A stretch of 64,000 nucleotides of DNA from Shinisaurus crocodilurus (Eukaryota; Chordata; Lepidosauria; Squamata; Shinisauridae), in NCBI GenBank assembly GCA_021292165.1, contig CM037879.1, forward strand, positions 265,107,160 through 265,171,159, read 5' to 3'. Position 1 is the first letter of the stretch; every line of letters starts with the position of its first letter. Position numbers and translations under genes: made by a program. This document shows positions 51,940 to 62,735 of this stretch, one piece after another. Below the pieces are notes generated by a model, which had not been told where the DNA came from, did not search any database, and worked only from the letters and a program-made list of their open reading frames with translations.

Positions 51940-54900
51940 AGCCACCCTTAACGCACATGGTTTCTCCTGTGTGCACACTCCTTGGGTATCAAGCCGTGGG
52001 GGAGGAACTGCAATTATTTTTAAGTCATCACTTCCGACTAAACCTTTGCCTGTGAACTGTGGTGGCCCTTTTACATCTTTTGAAGTGACAACGCTGCTGG
52101 TGGGCCGTCCCCCTGTGGCGGTAGCTGGGATTTATCGGCCTCCTGGAATAAACTCCTGGAGGAGTTTTCAGAGTGGTTATCAGTATTTTTGTCCTTAAAC
52201 CCTGCCCACATTATTTGTGGGGATTTCAACATTCACAGAGATCTTTCTTCATTTTCTCAGAATTTTTTCTCCTTTGGGGAAGTATTTAATTTAGAAGTGG
52301 TGGATACTCCTCCTACCCACATGGCTGGAGGGACCTTGGATCTGCTTTTGTATAGTAAACTGGATGTCGTATTTAAAGATATCATAGACTCAGGGATGTC
52401 GGATCATTTTTTATTGTCCTACCAGTTTGACATTGCTCGTCCTTCCCCTCCTCCTAGAATCCGGCAATGCCGTGATTTATCTGGAATATCCGTGGACTCC
52501 TTCTCCCATGCTCTTACCCAGCTATCAGGCTGTATACCAGGACTAGTTATGGGACAGAGGAAAGTTGCTCTGGGAGCTAGCATAACAAGTGAGGAGGGAG
52601 TTATGGAGCCTGAAGAAGTAGAAGATCAGTCATCTGCTGGTGGGGCCTTGGACCCAAATGTCCTGGCCCACCAATTTAATACAATAACTGAAGCTGCCCT
52701 TGAAGTGGTGGCACCATCTAAAACTCGTCTGGTTACACAGCGTCATCCTCAGCCATGGATGCATGTAGAGTTGCGACTGGAGCGAGCCTCAGTCCGCCAG
52801 TTAGAGAGGCGATGGAAGCGGAATCCATCAGATGAACTGCGTCTGAATTTGAGATCTGCCCTTACTACTTATTATCGTCATGTAGATGAATCTCGGGAGG
52901 GTTATCTGCAAAGGAAGATTCAGTCCCAAGCCTCTATGCCACGTCAGCTATTTGCTACATTTAATACCTTATTGAATCCATCGGCTGGTTGTGATGAGAA
53001 TCACGCAATTTGTGATCTTACAGCAAGCGACTTGGCTTCCTTTTTTGTTCAGAAAGTGTCTACAATTGTAAATTCATTTTCGCTGGATGGGTCTTCACCA
53101 CCATTTTTGTCAGCAGGTTTGCCACAGCCTTCAGCTCAGTTTGCAGACCCGTCTCTTCAGACTGGGTTTGACTTTGTTCCAGTTACTGAGTCAACTGTGG
53201 CACAGTTTATTTCCTCTTCTCCTCCTACCTCGTGTCCTGCTGACCCTTTCCCATCCTTTCTTTATTTGACGCTTTTACCTTTGTTTTTGCCTCATATAAC
53301 TTATCTGGCGAATTCTTCACTTCACTGGGTATTTTTCCGGAATGTTTCAAGCATGCTTCTGTACGCCCCTTGTTAAAAAAGCCTAATTTAGACCCTTCAG
53401 CTTGTGTTAATTACCGCCCTATTTCACTTCTTCCTTTTCTTTCTAAGATTTTAGAAAGAGTAGTTCTCTCCCAATTGATGACTTATTTAATTAGATTTAA
53501 TCTCCTAGATTCTTTTCAATCAGGGTTTCGTTCAGGCCACTCCACAGAAACAGCCTTAACTTATGTGATGAATGATATCTTAGTGGCGAAAGCTCAGCGT
53601 CAAACATCTGTGTTGATTCTGCTGGATCTTACGGCAGCTTTTGACACACTCGACCACCATATTCTGCTTTCAAGGTTGGCATCACTGGGAATCAAGGGCA
53701 ATGCTTTATCTTGGTTTGGTTCCTTCCTTTCTAATCGCTCTTGTTCTGTTTTGTTTCAGGGTTCAGTTTCAGATGTTTTCCCGTTATTAGTGGGAGTTCC
53801 ACAGGGTTCAGTCTTGGGTCCTCTTCTTTTTTCATTGTATACTTGTCCTCTTGGACGTTTGGTTTCTGATCGGGGTTTTCAGTATCACACCTATGCAGAT
53901 GGCCGAAAACAACAGAATGAAATTTAATAGGGATAAATGCCAAGTGCTGCACCTAGGGAGAGGAAACCAAATGCAGAGTTACAGAATGGGGGACACTTGG
54001 CTCAACAATACTACAAGTGAGAAGGATCTTGGAATTGTGGTAGATCACAAACTGAATATGAGCCAGCAATGCGATGTGGCTGCAAAGAAGGCAAATGCAA
54101 TTTTGGGCTGTATTAATAGAAGTATAGCTTCCAAATCGCGGGAAGTGATAATTCCCCTTTACTCGGCACTGGTTAGGCCTCATCTTGAGTACTGCGTCCA
54201 GTTCTGGGCACCTCACTTTAAGAAGGACATAGACAAACTGGAGAGGGTTCAGAGGAGGGCAACAAGGATGATAAAGGGACTGGAAACAAGGCCCTATGAG
54301 GAAGACTGAAAGAACTGGGCATGTTTAGCCTTCAGAAGAGGAGACTGAGGGGAGATATGATCGCACTCTTCCAGTATTTGAAGGGATGTCACACAGAGGA
54401 GGGCAAAGATCTCTTCTCGTTCATCCCAGTTTGCAGGACACGGAATAATGGGCTCAAGTTACAGGAACCTAGATTCCACCTAAACATCAGGAAAAATTTC
54501 CTGACTGTCAGAGCAATAAGACAATGGAATCAACTACCTAGGGAGGTGGTGGGCTCTCCCAGTCTGGAGGCATTCAAGGTGCAGCTGGACAGACATCTGT
54601 CAGAGATGCTTTGACCTGGATTCCTGCATTGAGCAGGGGGTTGGACTCGATGGCCTTGTAGGCCCCTTCCAACTCTACTTTTCTATGATTCTATGATTCT
54701 ATGATTCTATGATACACAGATATATCGAAGCTTTGCATCCATTGATACTGCAGTGTGGCAGTCCGTGACGGAATGCCTGTCAGGCGTTTCCTCATGGATG
54801 ACCGCACATCATCTGAAATTGAACATGGATAAGACTGAAATTCTGGTATTTCAACCTGATCGTGTGTCAGCTCCCTTATTATGTCCTTCTTTGCATATCC

Positions 54901-55680
54901 AGGGCTCAGTGGTGGCCCCGGTTTCAGCTGCCAAGAGCCTTGGTGTTTTACTGGATGATCGTTTGTCCTTGCGTCCTTTTATTAATAGGACTGCTAAGGC
55001 ATGTAATTTTCACCTTTTGAACATTCGCAGGATTCGCAAGTTTTTGTCTCCTGAAACAGCCCATCTGCTTGTTCAGGCTTTGGTGGTATCCCGCTTGGAC
55101 TATTGTCATAGCTTAATAGCTGGCTTGCCCTCTTCTGTGCTTCTTCCACTGGTTCTGGTTCAGAACAGCGCTGTTCGTGTTGTTCTGAACTTGCCCCGAT
55201 ACTCCCATATTACTATGGCCCGTAGGAATCTTCATTGGCTACCCATTCGGACTAGGGCCCAATTTAAATTATTGGTTCTTGCCTTCAAGGCTTTGCGCTC
55301 TCATGTCCCTCATTACTTATCATCTAGGCTTTCCTGGTATGTTCCTGGTAGGAATTTAAGATCAGTGGGCCAGGGATTATTAGCGGTCCCACCGACACGC
55401 TCTGCCTTGTCAAGGCTGCGAACCTTTCAGGACCTGGTTCCACTTTTGTGGAACAGGCTTCCCATGGACCTCCGATTGGAGGAGGATCTTTCCCGCTTTC
55501 GAACGGGATTAAAGACTTATCTTTATAGTCAGCCAGAATGAGTGGTTGAGCTAATGTGGTGGTTGCTGGGATTTGATACTGCATAGTAAGTGGTTGGTGT
55601 TGGTTATTTTATTGTATTGTTATGTTTACTGTATATGTTATTTGTCCTGTCCTTTGGTATAAGGGGCGTTATAAATAAAT
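51940..55680 (+). pseudogene. L2-type LINE, 5' truncated and split by CR1
   Basis: Plus-strand frames at 51971-52198 and 52189-53376 carry the back of an endonuclease (SSRGGGTAIIF, IICGDFNIH, SDHFLLSY) and the linker. 53370-53901 carries the reverse transcriptase (NYRPISLLPFLSK, SGFRSGHSTETAL, LLDLTAAFDTLDHH, GVPQGSVLGPLLFS, then HTYAD). 54712-55541 continues with DTQIYRSF, LNMDKTEILVF, LVQNSAVRVVL, LHWLPIRT and LWNRLP to a stop. Two frameshifts (near 52190 and 53372) and the CR1 insertion make it a pseudogene. The 3' end, 'gggcgttataaataaatgtt', runs into a TTA microsatellite, a usual L2-type tail. Confidence 0.92.
53902..54711 (+). mobile_element. CR1 3' fragment nested in the L2-type LINE
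   Basis: It encodes the CR1 ORF2 C-terminus: NRDKCQVLHLGRGN, EKDLGIVVDHKLNMSQQCD, ALVRPHLEYCVQFWAP, KLERVQRRATRMIKGL and, after a frameshift near 54306, FSLQKRRLRGDMIALFQYLK. The 3' end is 'gagcagggggttggactcg' and 'gtaggccccttccaactct' followed by four (ATTCTATG) units, the CR1 hallmark. It is 5' truncated. No target duplication is needed: the L2 reading frame resumes exactly at the next base. Confidence 0.95.
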
Positions 55681-55681
55681 G

Positions 55682-55753
<72 letters not shown>

Positions 55754-55755
55754 TT
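55681..55755. repeat. (TTA)n microsatellite, about 24 units
   Basis: A perfect TTA/TAT run directly after the 3' end of the L2-type LINE, most likely grown from its 3' tail. Long Ile-rich open frames across it are artefacts. Confidence 0.95.
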
Positions 55756-56035
55756 CTCTGCGGATGATGAAACAGAGGCACATGTTGTGCTAGAAAAATA
55801 TTTCAAGTTTCTAGGTCTCAGGATCCAGGTTAGTAGGAGTGATTTATTCCAGCCTTTGTATTCCAGCCATAGCTTGGCACAGCGACTGTACACTGGAACT
55901 ATTATCTTCAGGTACATTTTATAGCTGGCGTTATATCTAGGTTTTTTGCTCCACTGCATTTTATTTGTTCCTTATACAGCACCATCTGTGTACACGTGGT
56001 GCATTACAATATTACACAGGCAAAAATAGACTGGT
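55756..56035. other. Old repeat sequence receiving the L1
   Basis: 55756-55790 ('ctgcggatgatgaaacagag') recalls a common MIR/L2-like segment. 55965-56035 plus 61584-61680 form one interrupted stretch ('gtacacgtggtgcattacaa' ... 'ccctgccccacgaagtttac') that also looks like an ancient interspersed repeat. No host exon is supported. Confidence 0.4.
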
Positions 56036-56241
56036 GGGGGAGGAGCCTGCGCTGGCTATGGAGCAGTAGCTTTTCTGCCGAGCTCCCGGAATGATTTGAA
56101 AACATCTGCAAATACACAGGAGAGACAAAGCGTGAGTTTAAATTCCTTTGCTGTTTGCTTTCTGGAAAGTATGCAGATATAGAGCTAATAAAGAAATAAC
56201 AAGAATAGCTTTCTTTTGATGTGCTTCGCTCCTGATTGTTT
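56036..56241 (+). promoter_or_regulatory. L1 5' UTR / presumed internal promoter
   Basis: About 206 bp from the upstream duplication to the ORF1 ATG, starting with a G-run ('gggggaggagcctgcgctgg'). L1 5' UTRs carry an internal RNA polymerase II promoter, so the role is inferred from position. It is short, with no tandem monomers. Confidence 0.6.
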
Positions 56242-57345
56242 ATGAGCTCCAGACGGGTGAAAAAGTCCCTACCCCCTCTTTGGAAACGCGATCGGGCGCA
56301 TCCCTCGGATAACAGTTTGAAAAGGCTAATTAGGATCCTTGACACTAAAGATAGTGAATGTTCTTATCAAACTGTGCAACAGGGTCCTGATAAGAAGCCA
56401 CGAGGTAGTGAAAGTTTCGAGACAGCGAGGGGGAAGGGCGGAAAAATGGCGGATTCAGCTGGCAAATTCCCTGCTGGTGCCAAGCCAAAGTCAATATCTC
56501 CAGCCAAGCTTAAAGGGGCAGCACCAGATTGGGAGAAAATTCTATCACAGTTTCAAAGCTCTATGGAAGCAGGCCAGCAGAAACAAATAGAAGCAATTGA
56601 GAAATTTCAAAATCTGCATCAAGAGGATATGAAGCAAATGCGAAATTCCATAGATCAATTAGGGGTTCAAGTTAAAGAGCTGCAAGCTAGAGTGGATAAG
56701 GTGGAAAAACTCCAGGTGAAGGATGAAAAAAGTTTTGAAAAGTATGAAATGAAATTTAATGAGATGGAAATACAGATGATTAACATGCAAGACAGGCAAC
56801 GTCGTTCCAACATTCGGATCAGAGGCTTCCCCATGGAGATGGGGGAGACTGGATATAAGTTAAGAGGCAGTATTTTGGAATGGATGAATGAAGCTGTCTC
56901 TGGAGAAACAATTTTTTGGGATGATATGGACATTGAGATTGTGCATAGAGTGGGAGCATTAAGGCGTGGTATGACATCCAGAGATGTTGTACTGAAATTT
57001 GCAAATTTATACAAGAAGGATGTCTTCATGAAAGAGATTAGAAAGAAAGGTCAAGTAGCTTTCAAGGGGGCTACTTTGCAAATCTACAATGATCTTTGTC
57101 AGCAAACAATAAAGTGGAGGCGAAGTGTTAAACCGTGTACAGCAGTCTTGATCAGAAAGGGATTACAATACAATTGGGGTTACCCAGTTTTTCTTACTTT
57201 TGTGTGGAACAGTAAGAGATACAAGATCTCATCATGTGATCAAGGCATGGGCCTGCTGGGAGAGTTGGGGCTTCATGATGATGCGGAGGGTCCAGAATCG
57301 ATGGGTCAACTGGAAGAAGAAGGAGCCAGTGGAGGAATTGTATAA
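56242..57345 (+). CDS. L1 ORF1 protein (RNA-binding chaperone)
   Basis: A 367-residue frame from the ATG at 56242. The N-terminal ~100 residues are basic and disordered. About 105-185 has heptad-like repeats (IDQLGVQVKELQARVDKVEK and on), the trimerising coiled coil of L1 ORF1p. From about 188 comes the RRM-like core beginning RRSNIRIRGFP, with VHRVG and ALRRGMTSRDVVLKF, and then a C-terminal domain with YNDLCQQTIKWRRSVKP. ORF1p coats L1 RNA and acts as a nucleic-acid chaperone in the cytoplasmic RNP (known for the family). The last ~45 residues are acidic and less conserved. The length is close to mammalian ORF1p. Confidence 0.93.
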   Translation: MSSRRVKKSLPPLWKRDRAHPSDNSLKRLIRILDTKDSECSYQTVQQGPDKKPRGSESFETARGKGGKMADSAGKFPAGAKPKSISPAKLKGAAPDWEKILSQFQSSMEAGQQKQIEAIEKFQNLHQEDMKQMRNSIDQLGVQVKELQARVDKVEKLQVKDEKSFEKYEMKFNEMEIQMINMQDRQRRSNIRIRGFPMEMGETGYKLRGSILEWMNEAVSGETIFWDDMDIEIVHRVGALRRGMTSRDVVLKFANLYKKDVFMKEIRKKGQVAFKGATLQIYNDLCQQTIKWRRSVKPCTAVLIRKGLQYNWGYPVFLTFVWNSKRYKISSCDQGMGLLGELGLHDDAEGPESMGQLEEEGASGGIV

Positions 57346-57609
57346 GAGGTCGTTTCAACACGAGAAGAAAAAAGAAATAGAAAATGTTTTATAAAGAAGT
57401 TATCCGGGAGGGAATGAGGGGCTGCTGTTCGGGCTGGTGATGGGTCCTTTCCCCCCCCCCTGGGATAGGTGGGTAGGTTTAGGGTGGGGCAAGTTGCCCT
57501 GGCTAAGCAGGGGGGATAGTTTAGATGAATGTGGGGGTGGGTTAAGGGGTATGTTATTGTGTATTATTTTCACTTTTGGGGACCAAAAAAGAAAAAATGT
57601 TGTTAATAG

Positions 57610-60600
57610 ATGGATTATAAGTTAAGAATTTCAACTTTAAATGTTAAGGGGCTAGGGTCAGTTACTAAGAGAAGGCGAATAGAAGCACTTCTTAAAAAGG
57701 ATAAGGCAGATATTATATTCTTGCAAGAAACGCACCAGGCAAGGAAAGGAGTCAATGAATTGAAATTGAGGTGGTCTAGAATATATGAGATAGCATGTGG
57801 ATCATCTAAATCGCGAGGAGTAGCAATTATAATTTCAAAGAATTGTGGTTTTAATGTTCTAAAGGTGAAAAAGGATGATACAGGTAGATATATTATAATG
57901 TATGGGACCTTGGGAGGGGAAGAATATGTTATTGTTAATGTTTATGCTCCCAATCAAAATCAAGGAGAATTTTATCAACATGTGTTTAAAGAAATGGGTA
58001 ATTTTCAAAATCAAAGGGTTATTATGGCTGGGGACTTTAACATGGTATTGGATAGAAGAAAAGACAAATCCAATCTGACGAGAGAAGATCAGAGAAATAA
58101 TCTAACGATCTTGAATAAGTTAATTAGTAAGGAAGGGTTGCTAGATGTTTGGAGAGGGGTCAAGGGGAATGAGGAAAGATATACATTTTACTCATCAGCA
58201 AATAAGAATTATTCTAGGATAGATTTTATTTTTGTGTCCAGGACACTGTTTTCAAGGGTCCTGGGCACAGAGATAGGAGTGATAAAAGTTACAGATCATG
58301 CTTTGGTTAACATGGATTTGAAGATACATAAGGATTATAGAGAAGCGAAAAGATGGAGATTGAATTGTAATATTTTTCGTTATAAACATTTAACAGAGAA
58401 AATAGAGAAGGAATTGAGGGAAATTTGGGAATTTAATCAAACAGAAGAATGTACTGAAGCGATAATATGGGATACAATGAAGAGTGTAATGAGAGGAATA
58501 GGATTGAGAGAGGCAATAAATTTGAGGAAACAACAAGAAGTTTTTTATCAAAAGCTAGAGGGGGAGATTAGGGATTTGGAAAAGAAGTATTTAGAGAAGA
58601 GGGATAAAAAGATTTTTGCAGAATTACAGGGTAAAAGGAAAGAATTGGAGAATAAAGAACTGGACAGGGTACAAAGGAATTTGATTTACACAAAAAGGGA
58701 GTATTTTGAGAATAGTAATAAAAACTCTAAAATGTTGGCTAGATTAGCACACAAAAAAAAAGAAAAAAGCTTAGTGGGGATGATTAAGGATAAGAGGGGT
58801 AAAGAATATAATCTAGTAAAGGATAAATTGAAAATTTTTCATGAATATTACACAGAGTTATATAAGGCAGGAAAATGGTCGGAAGCTGAGAGTAGAAGAT
58901 ATATCGAGAAAAATTTAAAAATAAAAATCCAGGATGAAGATAGAGAGAAAATGGAGCAACCATTCACAGAAATTGAAATAGAAAGTGCTATAAATAAATT
59001 AAAACAGGGGAAAACGCCAGGACTGGATGGTCTGGGGGCGGAATATTATAAAGTCTTTAAAAAAATGTTAATTCCGAAGTTAAAACGGTTGTTTAATGAT
59101 ATTTTACAGGGGGGAGAGATCCCCCCGTCATGGAAACAGTCCTTGACCATTTTAATCCCGAAACCAAGGAAGGATTTAGCAGAACCAGGTTCTTATAGAC
59201 CAATATCATTAATTAATCAAGATGCTAAACTATTGACAGCAATTTTAGCTAGAAGAATGAATAGTTTTCTAAATAAGTATATAGGGATAGATCAATGTGG
59301 GTTTATTCAAGGAAGACAAATGGCAGATTTAACAAGAAGGGTTCTGAATATAATTTATTTAATAAAGAAAAATAATTTGAAAGCGGGGGTTCTTGCATTG
59401 GATATTTTTAAAGCCTTTGATTGTGTGGAATGGCCTGCATTAAAGATGTTAATAAAAACTATGGGGTTTGGAGAAAAATTTATAGGTATTACTAACCAAT
59501 TATATACTCATAATGTCACGTCGGTAATTGTAAACGATGGAATAACAGAAACTATTAGCCTAGGCCGGGGAACTAGACAGGGTTGTCCCCTTTCCCCAGT
59601 ATTATTTGTGTTAGTTATGGAATTGTTAGCGAATTCGATAAGACAGGAGAAGAAATTATTGGGGATAGGAATAGAGACCAAATGTAAGATAAACCTTTTT
59701 GCAGATGATATCTTGTTAACATTAGAACGGCCTATAGAAAATTGGGATTGGATAGAGAAACATTTAGATGAATTTAGAGAAGTAACAGGGTTAAAAGTTA
59801 ATTGGGATAAATCGGAGATAATGACATTTAATTATAGTAAACTGGAGGAAAGGGGATTTAAACAAAGGGGAGTGGATATAAAGATAAAAAATATAATTAA
59901 ATATTTAGGTATTGATATATTAAAAGATTTGGATAAAATAGGGGAATGTAATTTTAAAAAACTAAAAGATGAAGTTAAAAATCAAATAGAGGATTATAAA
60001 AAATTGGGATTATCGTGGTTTGGTAGGATAGCTTTGATTAAAATGAAGATTTTACCGAAGTTTAATTTTTTATTTAGAATGATACCATATAAGATATCAG
60101 AGAAAGAAATTAAAGAGTGGCAAGTAATGTTAAATAGCTATTGTAATGGGGGGAAAAAATCAAGGATTACTAAGAATAGATGGTATAAAGCTCAAAAAAT
60201 AGGGGGACTTGGTCTCCCTAATTTAAAATGGTATTATATAGCTAATCAACTTAGATATATCATGGATATTATTGTTAGAAAAGAATTTATGTGGTGGGAA
60301 ATAGAAGCATTTGAATTGGGTAATAGGGTGGATAAATTCTTATTTACAAAACAAGGACATATTATGACAAAAAGATTAGAAAATCCCTTTTTAAAAAATA
60401 TGTTAGAAATTTGGGGTAGAAATAAGGAAATATTTTTACCAGGTATATCCCCGCTTACTCCAGTGGTGGTTATGGAAGATTTTCCCGAGAATGTTAGACA
60501 TTTAGAACGAATTTTTAGAGAGAAAAAGGTGATAACTTTAATGGATTGGCTGGAAAAAATGGAGACAAGACAGCAAATAATTGATAGGGTTGGGGCAGGA

Positions 60601-61446
60601 AGAATTTCTTGGTTAAATTTAATTCAATTAGTACAATGGGGTAAGAAATGGAAGAGAAGACATGAGCATGAAAGGGATTTCACTGCATTTGAGCAGGTGG
60701 TTATGTCTAGAGAACTTGTAGAAGGAAATGCATCAGCTAGGGGTCTTACAAAGATGTTATATAAAATGTTGCAGAAATCAGAAGAGCAAGCAGAAAATCT
60801 TAAAATAGTTTGGGATACAGAGTTTGAAGAGGAAATATCAAAGGATGAGTGGAATAAGATTTGGGATAGGCGAATATTGAAAAATATGTCTGTAAGAATT
60901 AAAGAGAATTTTTATAAGCTGATTTGGAGATGGTATTTGACCCCAGTGAGATTAAATAGAATAGATAATAAATGTTCTCCAATGTGTTGGCGAGGATGTC
61001 AGGAATTGGGTACATATGCTCATATGTGGTGGAGTTGTAAAAATGTAATGGATTTTTGGAAAATGATTTTTGAGGAAATATCAGAAATTGTTGGAGTTGA
61101 TTTAGAGGTATGCCCTAAACTAGCTTTGCTAACAATAACGGAAAAGGTGATCGGTTCACAAAATGTTAAAGAATTAATCATAAATTTGTTAACGGCAGGT
61201 AGACTAATGATAGCAAGGAAATGGAAAATCCAGCAAGTTTTCACTATTACTGAATGGTATAAGGAAGTATGGGATATGGCTTTGAATGATATGTTGACTT
61301 GTAATATTAAATGCAAAAGGGGTCAATTAAAGAAAAATAATTTTAAGGATATTTGGGGTTTATTTTTGGAATATGTGTTTAAAAGGGGGAAAGGGAGTTT
61401 ACCCTGTCAAGATATATTGTATTTTTGGAATAATGAACAATTATAG
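57610..61446 (+). CDS. L1 ORF2 protein (endonuclease-reverse transcriptase)
   Basis: A 1,278-residue frame, the usual L1 size. The N-terminal endonuclease keeps its catalytic set: E40 in LQETHQ, D142 and N144 in GDFN, D205 in YSRIDFI, and D229-H230 in TDHALV. This spacing matches mammalian L1. The reverse transcriptase has KLKQGKTPGLDGLGAEYY, LDIFKAFDCVEW (D598, D604), RGTRQGCPLSPVLF and the catalytic FADD at 697-700. The C-terminal segment has the Cys/His cluster C1122, C1126, C1130, H1138 and C1143. The protein nicks target DNA and reverse-transcribes L1 RNA at the nick. No stop, frameshift or missing catalytic residue is seen. Confidence 0.96.
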   Translation: MDYKLRISTLNVKGLGSVTKRRRIEALLKKDKADIIFLQETHQARKGVNELKLRWSRIYEIACGSSKSRGVAIIISKNCGFNVLKVKKDDTGRYIIMYGTLGGEEYVIVNVYAPNQNQGEFYQHVFKEMGNFQNQRVIMAGDFNMVLDRRKDKSNLTREDQRNNLTILNKLISKEGLLDVWRGVKGNEERYTFYSSANKNYSRIDFIFVSRTLFSRVLGTEIGVIKVTDHALVNMDLKIHKDYREAKRWRLNCNIFRYKHLTEKIEKELREIWEFNQTEECTEAIIWDTMKSVMRGIGLREAINLRKQQEVFYQKLEGEIRDLEKKYLEKRDKKIFAELQGKRKELENKELDRVQRNLIYTKREYFENSNKNSKMLARLAHKKKEKSLVGMIKDKRGKEYNLVKDKLKIFHEYYTELYKAGKWSEAESRRYIEKNLKIKIQDEDREKMEQPFTEIEIESAINKLKQGKTPGLDGLGAEYYKVFKKMLIPKLKRLFNDILQGGEIPPSWKQSLTILIPKPRKDLAEPGSYRPISLINQDAKLLTAILARRMNSFLNKYIGIDQCGFIQGRQMADLTRRVLNIIYLIKKNNLKAGVLALDIFKAFDCVEWPALKMLIKTMGFGEKFIGITNQLYTHNVTSVIVNDGITETISLGRGTRQGCPLSPVLFVLVMELLANSIRQEKKLLGIGIETKCKINLFADDILLTLERPIENWDWIEKHLDEFREVTGLKVNWDKSEIMTFNYSKLEERGFKQRGVDIKIKNIIKYLGIDILKDLDKIGECNFKKLKDEVKNQIEDYKKLGLSWFGRIALIKMKILPKFNFLFRMIPYKISEKEIKEWQVMLNSYCNGGKKSRITKNRWYKAQKIGGLGLPNLKWYYIANQLRYIMDIIVRKEFMWWEIEAFELGNRVDKFLFTKQGHIMTKRLENPFLKNMLEIWGRNKEIFLPGISPLTPVVVMEDFPENVRHLERIFREKKVITLMDWLEKMETRQQIIDRVGAGRISWLNLIQLVQWGKKWKRRHEHERDFTAFEQVVMSRELVEGNASARGLTKMLYKMLQKSEEQAENLKIVWDTEFEEEISKDEWNKIWDRRILKNMSVRIKENFYKLIWRWYLTPVRLNRIDNKCSPMCWRGCQELGTYAHMWWSCKNVMDFWKMIFEEISEIVGVDLEVCPKLALLTITEKVIGSQNVKELIINLLTAGRLMIARKWKIQQVFTITEWYKEVWDMALNDMLTCNIKCKRGQLKKNNFKDIWGLFLEYVFKRGKGSLPCQDILYFWNNEQL

Positions 61447-61583
61447 AGTTATTGGATTGTTTGGTCCCATGGTGATGGGAGCACAATATTAGTTATGTGT
61501 GTATGTTATTTTCTTTGTATTGTTTTAAAAAAAAAAAGAATAAAAAATATTAAAAAAAATAAATAAAAAAAAAATAGACTGGT

Positions 61584-62273
61584 CCCTGCCCCACGAAGTT
61601 TACAATCCAAAATAGACATTGGGCAGACAACAGAGGGAAGGAAAGGAGGGTGGGAGAAGGGTAGGTAGGGATAAGTGTGGACAAATGAAGTAAATGCATT
61701 TAAGGTTTGGGTCACACACTCCACACGCACGCACGCGCACACACACACACACCTGAATCACAAACTACATTTTAAACATGAGGAAATGTGTTGGAGGAAG
61801 AGCAGCAGGGATAGGCAATAGAAGGCAAAATTAAAAATATCCCTTGACTTTGCAAGCATAACTTTTAGTGTGACCAGTAGCAGACTCTCTAGATTGCAGC
61901 CAGACCCCAAATCAATCTTCACACCTATCTTTGTTGTGTATATTTGAATTTTTGTTTAAAATGTTGATGACATGATATTTTAAAAGTTTTGTTCCTATGT
62001 TGATGAGACTGACGTCTTTTAGTCTTTTCTGACTTTTACTGTATTGCTGCTTTTATTGGTTTGCTGTTCTTCTGAGTTATGACTTTAGATTTGATTTTAT
62101 GTACTCTTAGCTGTTGATTTTATATTATAATCTTTTATGACTCACCTTGAGCATCTTATGGAAATGTGACTGATAAATAGATGGCTGCTTTTCTAATCTG
62201 AATTTTTATCAGTTTTGTAGTTTATTCTGCTGCTGCGTTATGTGTTATACATTAACTGAGTCAAGTTTATTTG
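61584..62273. other. Intronic sequence, no gene seen
   Basis: Beyond the L1 the older repeat continues, then there is a CA/CG microsatellite at about 61724-61753. No exon or bounded element is found. Confidence 0.5.
61724..61753. repeat. (CA)/(CG) microsatellite
   Basis: A mixed CACG and CA run. Confidence 0.85.
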
Positions 62274-62502
62274 CCTGGTTCAGATGTAATGCTAAACCAT
62301 AGTTTAGAGTTATGAGAATGAGACTGCTCAAGCCTTGGGCTCGAGCACTCCCTCCCTCCTCCAGCACAGCTGTGAGGAATAAATGGGAAGCATCCATCCT
62401 GATTTAAAGTAAGTGCAGTTTGTCATTACATCCAGATCAGGAACTATGAGAACACTGTTTCCATAACATTAAACTATGGTTTAGTATTACGTCTGAACAG
62501 GG
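62274..62502. mobile_element. MITE with 33-bp terminal inverted repeats
   Basis: 62274-62306 (cctggttcagatgtaatgct, then aaaccatagttta) is the near-exact complement of 62470-62502 (taaactatggtttagtatta, then cgtctgaacaggg). It is 229 bp and non-coding. A related left end lies near 12350. The target duplication was not resolved. Confidence 0.8.
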
Positions 62503-62527
62503 CTGTTCTGTAGTAAGTTATTTTATT

Positions 62528-62562
62528 GAGAGAGAGAGACAGAGAGAGACAGAGAGAGAGAG
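62528..62562. repeat. (GA)n microsatellite
   Basis: GAGA runs with ACAGA interruptions. Confidence 0.85.
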
Positions 62563-62735
62563 TTTGATTTGTTTCCATAGATGTGATTTTTGTTTGCTGC
62601 TCAGAGTGCCTGGTTTTGGCCATGTGGCAAGGTATAAATGCGGAAAGTAAATAAATAAACAGACTGATTTATGATACACATGCAAGTGAGGCTATGCAGC
62701 AGTATACCCTATGCTAGCAACCTGGGAGAAAAATG

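Larger units (their letters stand above)
56036..61569 (+). mobile_element. Full-length L1 with intact ORFs, 14-bp TSD
   Basis: A 5,534-bp element: 5' UTR (56036-56241), ORF1, a 264-bp spacer, ORF2, a short 3' UTR, and an A-rich tail at about 61529-61569. The duplication AAAAATAGACTGGT stands at 56022-56035 and 61570-61583. Both ORFs are open from start to stop, with catalytic residues in place. The antisense copy at 40975 and the stub at 50601 belong to the same family, so this lineage has been active recently. By sequence alone it is a candidate for a retrotransposition-competent element. Confidence 0.96.

Noticed and set aside
55760..55830. Possible KIAA1549 exon ending before GTTAGT
   Set aside because: The translated text does not match the expected next family exon, there is no clear acceptor, and it follows a LINE tail and microsatellite directly.
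55669..55959. Ile-rich frames on both strands
   Set aside because: They are produced by the (TTA)n microsatellite.
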